A stretch of DNA of 64,000 nucleotides from an uncultured Eubacteriales bacterium (lineage in GTDB: Bacteria; Bacillota; Clostridia; Oscillospirales; Oscillospiraceae): the NCBI GenBank assembly GCA_900546255.1, contig URCB01000003.1:27748-91747 (forward strand). Reading direction: 5' to 3'. This document shows, piece by piece, positions 17,915 to 27,141 of the stretch (its first letter is position 1; each line of letters starts with the position of its first letter). A model generated the notes under the pieces. That model had not been told where the DNA came from and ran no database searches. It saw only the letters and a program-made list of their open reading frames with translations. A program made the position numbers and the translations under genes.

Positions 17915-20900
17915 TTTGCGGCTCCCTCCTTTGGCTCCAGGCTGGCCTGGCGCTGGAGCAGGCTCTCATAACGATGGACGGCATTGTGCTCCGAGGCCTC
18001 GTACAACGCCTTGGCATGGTCCGGATTCTTCATGGTCAGAGAGGCATAGCGCACCTCTCCCTGCAGGAAGGCCTGGTAGTCCTCGTTGGGCTTGGCGCTG
18101 TCGATCTGCAGGGGGTTCTTCCCGGCCTCCGCCAGGCGGGGGTCGTACCGCAGCAGGTTCCAGTACCCGGCCCGGACGGCCTTCTTCATCTCCACCATGG
18201 ACCGGTTCATCCCCGCCTTCAGCCCGTGGTTGATGCAGGGGGCGTAGGCGATGATGAGGGAGGGGCCGTCGTAGCTCTCGGCCTCCCGCAGGGCTTTGAG
18301 GGTCTGGGCGGGGTTGGCGCCGATGGCCACCTGGGCCACGTAGACGTGGCCGTTGGTCATGGCGATCTGGGCCAGATCCTTTTTGTCGGTGGGTTTGCCC
18401 CCGGCGGCGAACTGGGCCACCGCGCCGGTGGGGGTGGCTTTGGAGGACTGGCCGCCGGTGTTGGAATACACCTCGGTGTCAAAGACCAGGACGTTGAAGT
18501 TCTCCCGAGAGGCCAGGATATGGTCCAGGCCGCCGTAGCCGATGTCGTAGGCCCAACCGTCCCCGCCGAAGATCCACAGGGAGGGAGAGGGCAGCAGGTC
18601 GGCGTGCTCCAGGACGTACTTGGCGTCAGCATCCTCGGGATAGACCTTGCACAGGGCCGCCAGGGACTGGCCCAGGTGCCCGGCCTCCGGGGTGTCCATT
18701 TGGGCCAGCCAGGCTTTGGCGATGCCGGCAAAGGCCGGGTTTTTCGCCATGCGCTCCACCACGATTTTCAGCGCTGCCCGGCGGGTGCGCAGGCTGATGG
18801 CCATGCCGTAGCCGAACTCGGCGTTGTCCTCAAACAGGGAGTTGGCCCAAGCGGGGCCTTTCCCGGTCTCGTCCACCACGTAGGGCATGCTGGGCACCGA
18901 GGCCCCCCAGATGGAGGAGCAGCCGGTGGCATTGGCAATCACCGCCCGGTCCCCAAACAGCTGGGTGACCAGTTTGGCATAGGGGGTCTCCCCGCAACCG
19001 GGGCAGGCCCCGGAGTACTCCAGATAGGGCCGGAGGAACTGGGACTCCCGCACCGACCCGTCCGAACCCTTCTGCACGCCCCGGGCCTTGGCATAGTGGA
19101 AGACCATCTGGTCCTGGTGCATCCGGTCCTCGGCCTTCTCCATGGTCAGGGCCTTCACCCGGGCGGGGCACATCTCCGCGCAGGAGCCGCAGTCCACGCA
19201 GTCCTCGGCGGAGACGGCGATGAGGAACCGCCGGCTGGGGTCGGTCTTGGAGGGGACGGTATCCAGGCCCTTGGCGTCCTCCGGCTTCAGGAGGAAGGGC
19301 CGGATCACCGCGTGGGGGCACACCGTGGCGCACCAGTTACACTGGATGCAGTTTTCCGGGTGCCAGACGGGGATCTCCACGGCGATGCCCCGCTTCTCAA
19401 AGGCAGAGGTGCCCGAGGGCACCTTCCCGGTGGCATAGGGCAGGAAGGTGGAGACCGGCAGGGAATCCCCCTCCATCCGGTTGGTGGGCAGGAGGATGTT
19501 CTGGACATAGTCGGCCTGGTCGGCGTTGGCCCCGGTGAGGCCCACGGCGGCCCGGGGCTCCTCCTCCAGGTGGGCCCAGTGCTCCGGCACGGCCACTTCC
19601 CGGGCGGCGGTCTGGCCGGCCAGGACGGCGGCCACGTTCATGTCCACGATCTTCTGCCCCTTGGCGGCGTAGTCGTTGACAATCCCCTGCTTCATATACT
19701 CGATGGCCTCTTCCGCCGGGAGGATGCCCGCCAGCTTGAAGTAGGCCGACTGAATGATGGTGTTGATCCGCCCCTTCAGGCCAATCTCCCGGGCGATGGT
19801 CACCGCGTCGCAGAGATAGAGGTGGATGCCCTTTTGGGCCAGGGTGCGCTTCATGTCGGCAGGCAGGCGTCTCTCCAAATCCTCCTCACTCCAGCTGCAG
19901 TTGAGGAGGAAGACGCCGCCGGGTTTCACATCCCCCACCATGTCGTACTTGTCCACATAGGATGGGTTGCCGCAGACCACGCAGTCGGCATCCCCCACGT
20001 AGTAGGCCGAACGGATGGGGTGGTCGCCAAAGCGGAGGTGGCTGATGGTCAGGCCGCCGGACTTCTTGGAGTCGTATTGGAAATAGGCCTGGACGTACTT
20101 GTCCGTGTGGTCCCCGATGATCTTGGCGGTGTTCTTGGAGGCGCCCACCAACCCGTCGGACCCGATGCCCCAGAACTTCACGGAGATCTGGCTGGGGTCC
20201 CCGGGCATGGGGAAGAGGGCGGGCTCAATGGACAGGTGGGTGACGTCGTCGGTGATGCCCACGGTGAAGTGGTTGTGCCCCTCCCGGGCCAGGTGCTGGA
20301 AGACGGCGTACATGTCCGCAGGGGTGGTGTCCTTGGAGGACAGGCCGTACCGGCCGCCGATGACCCGGATCTCATGGAAGTCCACCTCGTTCAGGGCGGC
20401 CGTCACATCCAGGTAGAGGGGTTCGCCGAAGGCGCCGGGCTCCTTGGTGCGGTCCAGCACCGCCAGGCGCTGGAGGGTGTCCGGCAGCTCCGCCAGCAGG
20501 TGGCGGGAGGAGAAGGGCCGGTAGAGGTGAACCTCCAGAACCCCCACCTTTCTCCCCTGGGCCAGGAGGACGTCCACCACCTCTTCCAGGGTGCCGCAGA
20601 CGGAGCCCATGGCCACCACCACGTCGGTGGCGTCGGGGGCGCCGTAGTAGTTGAAGGGTTTATAGTGGGTGCCGATGCGCTGGTTGACCTTTTCCATGTT
20701 CTCCACCACCGTCTCCACCAGGCGGTTGTAGGCGGTGTTGGAGGCCTCCCGGTGCTGGAAGAAGGTCTCCGGAGACTCGTTGGACCCCCGGTGATAGGGG
20801 TGGCTGGGGAGGTTGGCCTGGTCGTGGAACCGGCGGATGGCATCCCAGTCCACCATGTCTTTCAGGTCCTCCTCGGTCCAGGTGCGCAGCTTCTGGATCT

Positions 20901-21441
20901 CGTGGGAGGTCCGGAACCCGTCGAAGAAGTGGATGACGCCCATGCTGGCCTGGATGGCGGACAGATGGGCCACCGGGGCCAGGTCCATGACCTCTTGGGG
21001 GCTGCCGGAGGCCAGCATGGCCATGCCGGTGCCCCGGCAGGCCATCACGTCCTGGTGGTCCCCGAAGATGGACAGGGCATGGGTGGTGAGGGTACGGGCC
21101 GCCACATGGAACACCCCGGGCAGCCCCTCCCCAGCGATCTTATAGAGGTTGGGGATCATCAGCAGCAAGCCCTGGGAGGCGGTGAAGGTGGTGGTCAGCG
21201 CGCCGGCGGCCAAAGAGCCGTGCACCGCGCCGGCGGCGCCGCCCTCCGACTCCATCTCCACCACCCGCACCGGCTGGCCGAAGATGTTCTTCCGGTCCTG
21301 GTTGGCCCACTCGTCCACATGTTCCGCCATGGGGGAGGAGGGGGTGATGGGATAGATCGCCGCCACCTCGGTGTAGGCATAGGCCACGTGGCCTGCTGCC
21401 GCGTTGGCGTCCATACTCTTAAAAGGCCGGTTGTCGCTCAT
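17911..21441 (-). CDS. nifJ: Pyruvate:ferredoxin (flavodoxin) oxidoreductase
   Basis: This 1176-residue single-chain PFOR oxidises pyruvate to acetyl-CoA and CO2, reducing ferredoxin. Domain order is standard: YPITPSSPMAEHVDEW near residue 31, transketolase-like domain II, FWGIGSDGLVGASKN, a 2x[4Fe-4S] ferredoxin domain (CIQCNWCATVCPHAV and CVDCGSCAEMCPARV), PGCGETPYAKL, and the thiamine pyrophosphate site GGDGWAYDIGYGGLDHILA with NTGGQSSKATPTGA. The ATG at 21441 has AGGAGG upstream and overlaps the polyferredoxin stop by 4 nt. Middle gene of a three-gene redox operon. Confidence 0.97.
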   Translation of the reverse strand: MSDNRPFKSMDANAAAGHVAYAYTEVAAIYPITPSSPMAEHVDEWANQDRKNIFGQPVRVVEMESEGGAAGAVHGSLAAGALTTTFTASQGLLLMIPNLYKIAGEGLPGVFHVAARTLTTHALSIFGDHQDVMACRGTGMAMLASGSPQEVMDLAPVAHLSAIQASMGVIHFFDGFRTSHEIQKLRTWTEEDLKDMVDWDAIRRFHDQANLPSHPYHRGSNESPETFFQHREASNTAYNRLVETVVENMEKVNQRIGTHYKPFNYYGAPDATDVVVAMGSVCGTLEEVVDVLLAQGRKVGVLEVHLYRPFSSRHLLAELPDTLQRLAVLDRTKEPGAFGEPLYLDVTAALNEVDFHEIRVIGGRYGLSSKDTTPADMYAVFQHLAREGHNHFTVGITDDVTHLSIEPALFPMPGDPSQISVKFWGIGSDGLVGASKNTAKIIGDHTDKYVQAYFQYDSKKSGGLTISHLRFGDHPIRSAYYVGDADCVVCGNPSYVDKYDMVGDVKPGGVFLLNCSWSEEDLERRLPADMKRTLAQKGIHLYLCDAVTIAREIGLKGRINTIIQSAYFKLAGILPAEEAIEYMKQGIVNDYAAKGQKIVDMNVAAVLAGQTAAREVAVPEHWAHLEEEPRAAVGLTGANADQADYVQNILLPTNRMEGDSLPVSTFLPYATGKVPSGTSAFEKRGIAVEIPVWHPENCIQCNWCATVCPHAVIRPFLLKPEDAKGLDTVPSKTDPSRRFLIAVSAEDCVDCGSCAEMCPARVKALTMEKAEDRMHQDQMVFHYAKARGVQKGSDGSVRESQFLRPYLEYSGACPGCGETPYAKLVTQLFGDRAVIANATGCSSIWGASVPSMPYVVDETGKGPAWANSLFEDNAEFGYGMAISLRTRRAALKIVVERMAKNPAFAGIAKAWLAQMDTPEAGHLGQSLAALCKVYPEDADAKYVLEHADLLPSPSLWIFGGDGWAYDIGYGGLDHILASRENFNVLVFDTEVYSNTGGQSSKATPTGAVAQFAAGGKPTDKKDLAQIAMTNGHVYVAQVAIGANPAQTLKALREAESYDGPSLIIAYAPCINHGLKAGMNRSMVEMKKAVRAGYWNLLRYDPRLAEAGKNPLQIDSAKPNEDYQAFLQGEVRYASLTMKNPDHAKALYEASEHNAVHRYESLLQRQASLEPKEGAAK

Positions 21442-22712
21442 TTTGCCGCGCCTCCTTTCTGGGCCGCCAGGGCTTTGGTCTGGAGATAGACATACTCCGG
21501 CATGGCCCGGGCAGCAATCACCCCGTTGGGGCAAACATAGGAACAGATGTTACAGTCCTCACAGGGGGCCGGGTCGATGACCGCCCGGCCGTGCTCCAGG
21601 TGGATCAGGCCGTCGGGGCAGTTGTCGGCGCAGTCCCCGCAGCCGATGCAGCACACCCAGCACAGGGTTTTCCGGGTTTCCGGATCGTCCTGGGAGGCAC
21701 AGGGGACCATCTTGGCCCCTTTATAGGGCACAATGACCGGCAGTTCCTGGGGGCAGACGTGGACGCAGGCGGTGCAGCCCACGCACTTGTCCGGGTCCAC
21801 CTTGGCGGTGCCTTGGACGATTTCCAGGGCATCAAACCGGCAGGCCTGGACGCAGTCCCCAAACCCGGCGCAGCCGTAGTTGCAGTGGTAGGGCAGGTCC
21901 AGCTTGACCGCTTCCCGGCAGGTGGTGGCCCCGGCCTTGGCATAGACCTCATGGTTATACCACCCGCCCCGGCAGCGGACGAAGGAGACGGTGGGTTTCA
22001 CCTTGGTCAGGTCGTGGTAGGTGTCCACGATGATCTTCTTCCGGCAGGAGACGGTGCAGGCCACGCAGCCCACGCACTTTTCGTAGTCGATGACGGCGCG
22101 GTTATCCACCACGGAGACGGCCCCCTCGGGGCAGGCCTCCACGCAGTCCCCGCAGCCGATGCAGCTGTAGCCGCACAGGCGGATGGCCCGGTCCTCCTCG
22201 TCCTGGTTGGCGCAGGGGACGAAGTTGGTGGCCTTGGCGGGCACCATGCGGAACAGGTGCTGGACGCAGGCGCTGACGCAGGCCCCGCAGCCGTTGCACT
22301 TGTCCCGGTCCACGGTGACGTTCCCGTCCTCCACGGACAGGGCCCCAAAGGTGCAGGCTTCCACGCAGGAGCCGGCGCCTACGCAGCCGTAGGCGCACTC
22401 CTCCGGCCGCAGGCCGCTCTCCACGGCCGCCTGGCAGGAGGGCGCCCCCTTCAGCCGGGCCTTCCCTGCGGCCTGGCCGGCGCACTGGAGAAAGGCCTTC
22501 TCGTCCTTGGCCAGGACGGGTTCCCCGCCGGTGAGGGCCAGGATGGCATCTACCTCCTCCTGGGAGCAGGCGGGACATCGGTTGGCCGGGGCCCCGTCGG
22601 CGATGGCAGCGGCGCACTGCGCGCAGGTGGGAAAGCCGCAGCCCCCGCGGCCGGCACAGTCCTGGCCGGGCAGAATGGTTCGGATGTCTGCTGCAAGTTG
22701 GTTGGACGACAT
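21438..22712 (-). CDS. RnfB-like soluble polyferredoxin
   Basis: The 424-residue, cysteine-rich protein begins with an RnfB-type [4Fe-4S] domain (DCAGRGGCGFPTCAQC...CPAC). Eight ferredoxin-like motifs follow, among them CNGCGACVSAC, CIGCGDCVEAC, CVGCVACTVSC, CVGCTACVHVC, CIGCGDCADNC and CEDCNICSYVC, plus two looser C-x3-C-x4/5 variants. Unlike RnfB it has no N-terminal membrane helix and no other Rnf subunits are nearby, so it is probably a soluble electron carrier. First gene of the operon with PFOR and the GltA-like protein, behind a TTGACA/CATAAT promoter. Confidence 0.88.
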   Translation of the reverse strand: MSSNQLAADIRTILPGQDCAGRGGCGFPTCAQCAAAIADGAPANRCPACSQEEVDAILALTGGEPVLAKDEKAFLQCAGQAAGKARLKGAPSCQAAVESGLRPEECAYGCVGAGSCVEACTFGALSVEDGNVTVDRDKCNGCGACVSACVQHLFRMVPAKATNFVPCANQDEEDRAIRLCGYSCIGCGDCVEACPEGAVSVVDNRAVIDYEKCVGCVACTVSCRKKIIVDTYHDLTKVKPTVSFVRCRGGWYNHEVYAKAGATTCREAVKLDLPYHCNYGCAGFGDCVQACRFDALEIVQGTAKVDPDKCVGCTACVHVCPQELPVIVPYKGAKMVPCASQDDPETRKTLCWVCCIGCGDCADNCPDGLIHLEHGRAVIDPAPCEDCNICSYVCPNGVIAARAMPEYVYLQTKALAAQKGGAAK

Positions 22713-22786
22713 TCAGATTCACTTCCTTTTGTTGTCTCTTACTCTCATGGAGTTCCTCGTTGCGATGGGTAATAGAATCCACGGTC

Positions 22787-22815
22787 ATTATGTGCCTCTC
22801 CAAGCAGAATGTCAA
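22787..22815 (-). promoter_or_regulatory. Promoter of the polyferredoxin-PFOR operon
   Basis: TTGACA (22810-22815) and CATAAT (22787-22792), 17 bp apart on the minus strand, leaving a leader of about 70 nt before the ATG at 22712. Confidence 0.75.
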
Positions 22816-22931
22816 CCCAAAGCCACAAATTTTTTGGTTTTTTATTCTGAAACTCCCAAAATTTGCCTCTCCCCTTTTGTGTGTTTTTAATAACTCCCGG
22901 ACACCCCCTTCCCACCGCCCTGCCCGGGATA

Positions 22932-22960
22932 TTGACAGGGGACGCCGGCTGTGGTAGAGT
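22932..22960 (+). promoter_or_regulatory. Promoter of the DUF3870-dcd operon
   Basis: TTGACA (22932-22937) and TAGAGT (22955-22960) with a 17-bp spacer, about 40 bp before the GTG start at 22999. The stretch 22816-22931 between the divergent promoters is AT-rich and holds nothing else recognised. Confidence 0.7.
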
Positions 22961-22998
22961 AATTTTTATCCATAGAACACGATTGCGGAGGGATCGCT

Positions 22999-23511
22999 GT
23001 GCGCAAGGTTTTTCTGTCCGGCTATGCCAAGCTCCCCGACCACACCACCGCCCAAAAGCTCTACACCCACCTGGTGTTGGTGGCCACCGTCGAGCTGCCC
23101 CAGGGCACCATTCTGGACGCCGACTGTACCATGGCCACCCAGTTGGGGCGGGAGTTTATCCGGGAACTGCTCACCGGCTACGACCTGCACCGGGGGCCCG
23201 GCCCTGCCATTGAGGCCTTGAACCACACCTATTATGGCCATCTGCGCCGCGCCCTGCAAACCTGCATCAAGGGAATCTGCACCCAGTTTGGCGAGATCTC
23301 CCGGAGCGAAGCAGCCGCCCCCCCGCAGTCCCCCCCAATCCATGACGTCAGGAGGGAACCCCCATGCTGCTGTCCGGCGAGGAAATCAAGAAAAACCTGG
23401 GAACGAACATCATCATCGAACCCTACTCCCCTTCCCAGCTCAACCCCAACAGCTACAACCTGCGCCTGTCCAATGAACTGCTGGTGTATGACACCGACGT
23501 GCTGGACATGA
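22999..23511 (+). CDS. DUF3870 family protein with an unusual 3' extension
   Basis: GTG start with CGGAGGG upstream. Residues 1-97 fit DUF3870: VFLSGYAKLPDHTTAQKLYT, ILDADCTMATQLGREFIREL and HTYYGHLRRALQTC. The family is normally about 100 residues. Here the frame stays open for 170 codons and overlaps dcd by 148 nt, where its sequence turns into a low-complexity shadow of dcd. Two seven-C runs (23318-23324, 23330-23336) lie just before the overlap. A one-register change there would reach TGA at 23343-23345, so the true end is probably near 23345. Function unknown. Confidence 0.7.
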   Translation: MRKVFLSGYAKLPDHTTAQKLYTHLVLVATVELPQGTILDADCTMATQLGREFIRELLTGYDLHRGPGPAIEALNHTYYGHLRRALQTCIKGICTQFGEISRSEAAAPPQSPPIHDVRREPPCCCPARKSRKTWERTSSSNPTPLPSSTPTATTCACPMNCWCMTPTCWT

Positions 23512-23897
23512 AGGCCAACAACCCCGTCAAACGCCTGACCATCCCTGAAACCGGGCTGCTGCTGGAGACCAACAAACTCTACCTGGGCCGCACCCTGGAG
23601 TACACCAAGACCGACCAGTTCGTCCCCATGCTGGAGGGCCGCTCCTCCGTGGGCCGGTTGGGGCTGTTCATCCACGTCACCGCCGGCTTTGGCGACGTGG
23701 GGTTTGCCGGATATTGGACGCTGGAGATGTTCTGCATCCACCCCATCGTCATCTACCCCAATGTGGAGATCTGCCAGATCTACTATCACACCATCCAGGG
23801 GGAATATACCAAGTACGACAGCGGCAAGTACCAAAACAACACCGGCGTGCAGCCCAGCATGCTCTACAAAGACTTCCTGAAGAAGGAGCTCCCCTGA
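23364..23897 (+). CDS. dcd: dCTP deaminase
   Basis: The 177-residue trimeric enzyme makes dUTP from dCTP for thymidylate synthesis. The nucleotide-binding EGRSSVGRLGLFIHVTAGF and the catalytic glutamate in GFAGYWTLEM are both present, and LNPNSYNLRL matches the N-terminal signature. AGGAGGG precedes the ATG by about 8 nt. Possibly bifunctional (Dcd-Dut), which sequence alone does not settle. Confidence 0.95.
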   Translation: MLLSGEEIKKNLGTNIIIEPYSPSQLNPNSYNLRLSNELLVYDTDVLDMKANNPVKRLTIPETGLLLETNKLYLGRTLEYTKTDQFVPMLEGRSSVGRLGLFIHVTAGFGDVGFAGYWTLEMFCIHPIVIYPNVEICQIYYHTIQGEYTKYDSGKYQNNTGVQPSMLYKDFLKKELP

Positions 23898-23917
23898 CCT
23901 TCCCCACGCCCGCTCCG

Positions 23918-23950
23918 CCCCGCCGGCCCCTGCCGGCGGGGCGTTCTTTG
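23918..23950 (+). terminator. Terminator after dcd
   Basis: GCCCCGCCGGC (23918-23928) pairs with GCCGGCGGGGC (23933-23943) across CCCT, followed by GTTCTTT. Confidence 0.8.
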
Positions 23951-23961
23951 GCCCATAATAC

Positions 23962-24002
23962 ACGCCGGCTCCCTGGGATGCCTTCCCAGGGAGCCGGCGT
24001 GC
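23962..24002. terminator. 18-bp perfect inverted repeat
   Basis: CACGCCGGCTCCCTGGGA (23962-23979), a TGCCT loop, then its exact complement (23985-24002). It lies between the convergent dcd and permease genes. The T run is poor, so it may act as a barrier or mRNA end rather than a classical terminator. Confidence 0.6.
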
Positions 24003-24074
24003 GTTTCACATTGGCAGATTTGGCATAGGATACAGAGGAGACTTGTCGTTTTAAAAAATGGGGGATGAGGTGGA

Positions 24075-25568
24075 TTACGCCTTCTTGGCGGCCTTGGCCG
24101 CGTCCTTGGCGTCCATTTCTTCCAGCTCAGCGCGGCAGTTGGTCACATAAATTTCGATGCCCTCTTCCACGTTGGCACGGCGTTCCTTCTTGGACATGCC
24201 GATGTATTCCATGATGATGGCCAGGGCAACGCCGATGAACAGCCCGTAAGCCGGGTTGGAGCAGGTGGCGATGGCGCCGGCGGTGATGCCAGCCACGCCC
24301 CGCTCGGTGTTGGTGCGGCACATGTTGATGCCCACGTAGAAGGAGCCGAAGGCCTGGATCATCAGGGTCATGGCCATGGCGATGGGCAGGATGGGCTCCA
24401 CCAACGTGACCAGGGGCACAATCAGCTGGCAGATCCACTTGGTGGTGTTGAAGGTGCAGGCGCCGCCGAAGATGGAGTACATGTTGTCCTTACCGGTCTT
24501 GTACCGCTCGGCCACAGACACGGTCATGGCAGACCACAGGGGGCCGGACATGGTGCAGGTGGGGCTGAAGAAGGCCTCAATCAGGTTCCGGATGCCGCAG
24601 CAGATGTTGGTGCGGTCGGGGTTGACGTCGATTTCCTCGTCCCGGCGGAAGCGCTTGGTGTCCTCCAGGAAGGCCGTGCCGCCGACGATATCGCCGAAGG
24701 CAATGACGTAGCAGATGATGGCCATGGGCAGGGCCCGGAGCAGAATATCTGCCGGGGGCAGGCCAATGCCCATAATGGAGAAGTTCTGCCACACCCACTG
24801 CAGGCCGGGCAGGGGGTTAAACCAGAAGCTGGTGATGCCGGCCATGTCCGGGATGTCCAGCTCGCCGATCACCATGCCGATGACGCCGGCCACGATGACG
24901 GCGGGCACGAACCCGGCCTTGTTGATCACTCCAATCACCTTGTTCTTGCTGTGGAACTTCACCTTACCAAACCCGTTGGCAAACAGCAGGAACAGGCCCA
25001 GAGCCACACCGATGGACCAGGAGATGGGGTAGGCAAAGAAGCCGCGGCCGCCGTCTGCCACAGACGTAAACCCGTAGGTTCCGCAACAGGCGGCAAAGCC
25101 AGATCCTATTAGGATGCCGCCTTTCAAGCTCTGGGGACAGATGTCGATGATCTTGGTGGCGATGCCGGTGATGCCCAAGATCACATACATCAGGCTCAGA
25201 ATCAGTTCCATGCCCACCAGGGCATACATTCTGTCGGTTCCCTCGAAGTTGAGAAGGAAGGTGGTAATCAAAGGAACGGCTGGGGTGATCCAGCCGCCGA
25301 TCAGGGGGTCGCCCATGGTGTTGTTGACCATGTACAGCAGCTCATGGACAAACACGATGGACAGGGCCATTTCAAAGGTAAACCCAAACAAATCCTGTAA
25401 GTATTGGGTGGCGGCGGTACCGGTAAGGAACACCACGCAGGCCTGGATCATCTCTGGAATTTCCCACTCGTAGTGGACGAAGGGGATGCGGATGTCAAAC
25501 TTCCAGACTTTGATACAGGGCTGCTTCCCGCCTTCTTGCCGTCGGGCACTTGGAAGCATAAGGTTCAT
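24075..25568 (-). CDS. Polytopic membrane transporter, nucleobase/sulfate-permease-like
   Basis: The ATG at 25568, behind AGGAGG, gives 497 residues with about 11-13 hydrophobic segments. Landmarks include NNTMGDPLIGGWITPAVPLIT, DICPQSLKGGILIGSGFAA, ADILLRALPMAIICYVIAFGDIVGGTAF and FFSPTCTMSGPLWSAMTV. The half-helix-like GG/GP repeats recall the UraA/SLC26 (NCS2/SulP) fold, but I cannot assign a substrate. A long charged C-terminal tail rich in Lys/Ala/Glu (residues ~460-497) is cytoplasmic. Neighbouring dcd suggests a nucleobase link, but that is weak. Confidence 0.7.
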   Translation of the reverse strand: MNLMLPSARRQEGGKQPCIKVWKFDIRIPFVHYEWEIPEMIQACVVFLTGTAATQYLQDLFGFTFEMALSIVFVHELLYMVNNTMGDPLIGGWITPAVPLITTFLLNFEGTDRMYALVGMELILSLMYVILGITGIATKIIDICPQSLKGGILIGSGFAACCGTYGFTSVADGGRGFFAYPISWSIGVALGLFLLFANGFGKVKFHSKNKVIGVINKAGFVPAVIVAGVIGMVIGELDIPDMAGITSFWFNPLPGLQWVWQNFSIMGIGLPPADILLRALPMAIICYVIAFGDIVGGTAFLEDTKRFRRDEEIDVNPDRTNICCGIRNLIEAFFSPTCTMSGPLWSAMTVSVAERYKTGKDNMYSIFGGACTFNTTKWICQLIVPLVTLVEPILPIAMAMTLMIQAFGSFYVGINMCRTNTERGVAGITAGAIATCSNPAYGLFIGVALAIIMEYIGMSKKERRANVEEGIEIYVTNCRAELEEMDAKDAAKAAKKA

Positions 25569-25903
25569 AAACTGGATTCCTCCTAACAAACATACACTTT
25601 CGTTTGACTTGCAATTTTTCCTTGGCAAAGTCTGTTAGGGCTTTGTCTTTCTTCTCTCCTAGAAACCTCCTTTCCTATGTCACTTTCACACATCCAATGC
25701 AAGTTCAATTTCAATTATACCTACAGGATGCCGAAAAACAATACACATTTTCGCATCGTTTCAGTACAACTCTGCATAATTCCTACAAGAAATTATTTTT
25801 TCCTAGCATTTTCAAGGGTTTTTCCCCAAAAACTACTATTTTCCTCGGTTTTTCAAAAAACAAAATTTGCAAGGTGAACAGTGATTTCTTTTGTTTTTTG
25901 CCA
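25569..25903 (-). other. AT-rich leader of the permease gene with promoter
   Basis: This gap has no gene. A promoter TTGTTT (25736-25741)/TATAAT (25714-25719), 16 bp apart, would give a ~140-nt leader. The leader contains a purine-rich AAAGGAGG-like stretch near 25670 and a foldable GACTTTGC...GCAAGTC segment (about 25605-25631). No riboswitch class was recognised. The rest (25742-25903) is AT-rich with poly-T/A tracts and no ORF of note. Confidence 0.5.
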
Positions 25904-25942
25904 TAAAAACGCTGAGGGACCCTGGTACAGGACCCCTCAGCG
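25904..25942 (-). terminator. Terminator of the LCP gene
   Basis: On the minus strand CGCTGAGGG pairs with CCCTCAGCG (25934-25942 and 25910-25918), with an inner CCTG/CAGG stem, followed by TTTTT. Confidence 0.85.
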
Positions 25943-25975
25943 CGGGCAGAACTGGAAATTTATTGGTGTTTTTCC

Positions 25976-27085
25976 TCAATCATTCCCCGCCACTTGGACG
26001 GCAGAACTGTCTGTTGTGGAAGTTGCCTCCGTGTCTTCCTCCACGACGAAGTCACTGGCGGTGGCCTGATAGCCCCGGCCGTTGGCATCGTTGACCTGGA
26101 AGATGTTTACATCCTCCGGCTTCAGGTCGGTGGTAAAGGGGTTCACCAGCTGGTTGATCATGGCCAGGCTGCCGGCGGGGTCCAGCTCATAGCAATAGCT
26201 GGTGCCGTTGTAGGTGGTGTTGCCATCCCCCGGCAGGGCGTTGCCCTGCACGCCGGTGTCCAGGTTGATGCCGATGGCCTTGGTGACAAACCAGGTCAAA
26301 TCGGTGCCGGAGAGGCTGGTCTCCACGTTTCGCTGGAGAATGTCCACAAACTGGTCCAGCTTGCCGATGTTGGACACCAGCTTTTTGGCCACGGTGACCA
26401 TCAGGTTGCGCACCGTCTCGCTGCGCTGGATGTCCCCCAAAGGATACCCGGTGCCGTCGTTGTTCTTCCGGAAGCGGCAGACCTCCATGGCCGCCTGCCC
26501 GTCCAGGTGCTGCATACCTGCCTCGAAGGAGATATAGAGGTCCTGGGTGAAGTCCTCGTACTCCATGTCGATGGGGACGTTAAAGTCCACCCCGCCTACG
26601 GCATCCACCAGTTCCACAAAGCCGTCCAGGTCGATGTTGATATAGAAGTCAATGGGATACCCCACCAAATCGGACACCACCGACTGGAGGTTCTCAATGC
26701 CCCCGTGGAGGGAGGAGTTGATCTTCGGGGTGCTCTGGTCCACCAACGTGTCCCGGGGGATGGAGAGCATGCCCACCTTCTGGTTGGGCACGTCATAGGT
26801 CACCAGCATGATGGCGTCGGCATTGCCGCTGACCTGGTCCGGGCAGGTGAGGAGGAAGGTATAGGACTGTTCCCGCCGGGTGTGGTCGCCGGTTTCCATG
26901 CCGGGGACCTGTTCCTGGGTCTGGTCGGTGGTGGAAGCCACCGGCGCCTGGGCCGGTGCGGGTACGGCTACTTTATACACGCCGTATCCAATGACAATCA
27001 CTGCGGCAATGGCCACAATGGCAGCATAAATGCCCCGGAGGACACGGTACTTCTTCTTTAGCTTACGTTTCTTTTTCTGGGCCAC
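25976..27085 (-). CDS. LytR-CpsA-Psr (LCP) family cell-wall ligase
   Basis: The start is GTG at 27085 because AAAGGAGG lies 8 nt ahead; the open frame upstream has no ribosome site. The 369-residue type II membrane protein has a Lys-rich cytoplasmic head (KKKRKLKKKYRVLR), one membrane helix (~19-39), then an LCP domain: MLVTYDVPNQKVGMLSIPRDTL, INSSLHGGIENLQSVVSDLVG, YINIDLDGFVELVDAVGGVD and FRKNNDGTGYPLGDIQRSETVR. LCP enzymes attach teichoic acids or capsule to peptidoglycan. The conserved arginines for pyrophosphate are present (SIPRD, QRSE). Monocistronic. Confidence 0.93.
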   Translation of the reverse strand: MAQKKKRKLKKKYRVLRGIYAAIVAIAAVIVIGYGVYKVAVPAPAQAPVASTTDQTQEQVPGMETGDHTRREQSYTFLLTCPDQVSGNADAIMLVTYDVPNQKVGMLSIPRDTLVDQSTPKINSSLHGGIENLQSVVSDLVGYPIDFYINIDLDGFVELVDAVGGVDFNVPIDMEYEDFTQDLYISFEAGMQHLDGQAAMEVCRFRKNNDGTGYPLGDIQRSETVRNLMVTVAKKLVSNIGKLDQFVDILQRNVETSLSGTDLTWFVTKAIGINLDTGVQGNALPGDGNTTYNGTSYCYELDPAGSLAMINQLVNPFTTDLKPEDVNIFQVNDANGRGYQATASDFVVEEDTEATSTTDSSAVQVAGND

Positions 27086-27141
27086 AGCGATGGCCTCCTT
27101 TGCCTGTGGTTTCAAGGTGCCCAACGGGCATGAGTGGATAT

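Noticed and set aside
17974..21489. A 1171-residue open frame antisense to PFOR
   Set aside because: It mirrors the PFOR gene with low-complexity Gly/Val/His-rich sequence and no ribosome site; such antisense frames are common in GC-rich DNA.
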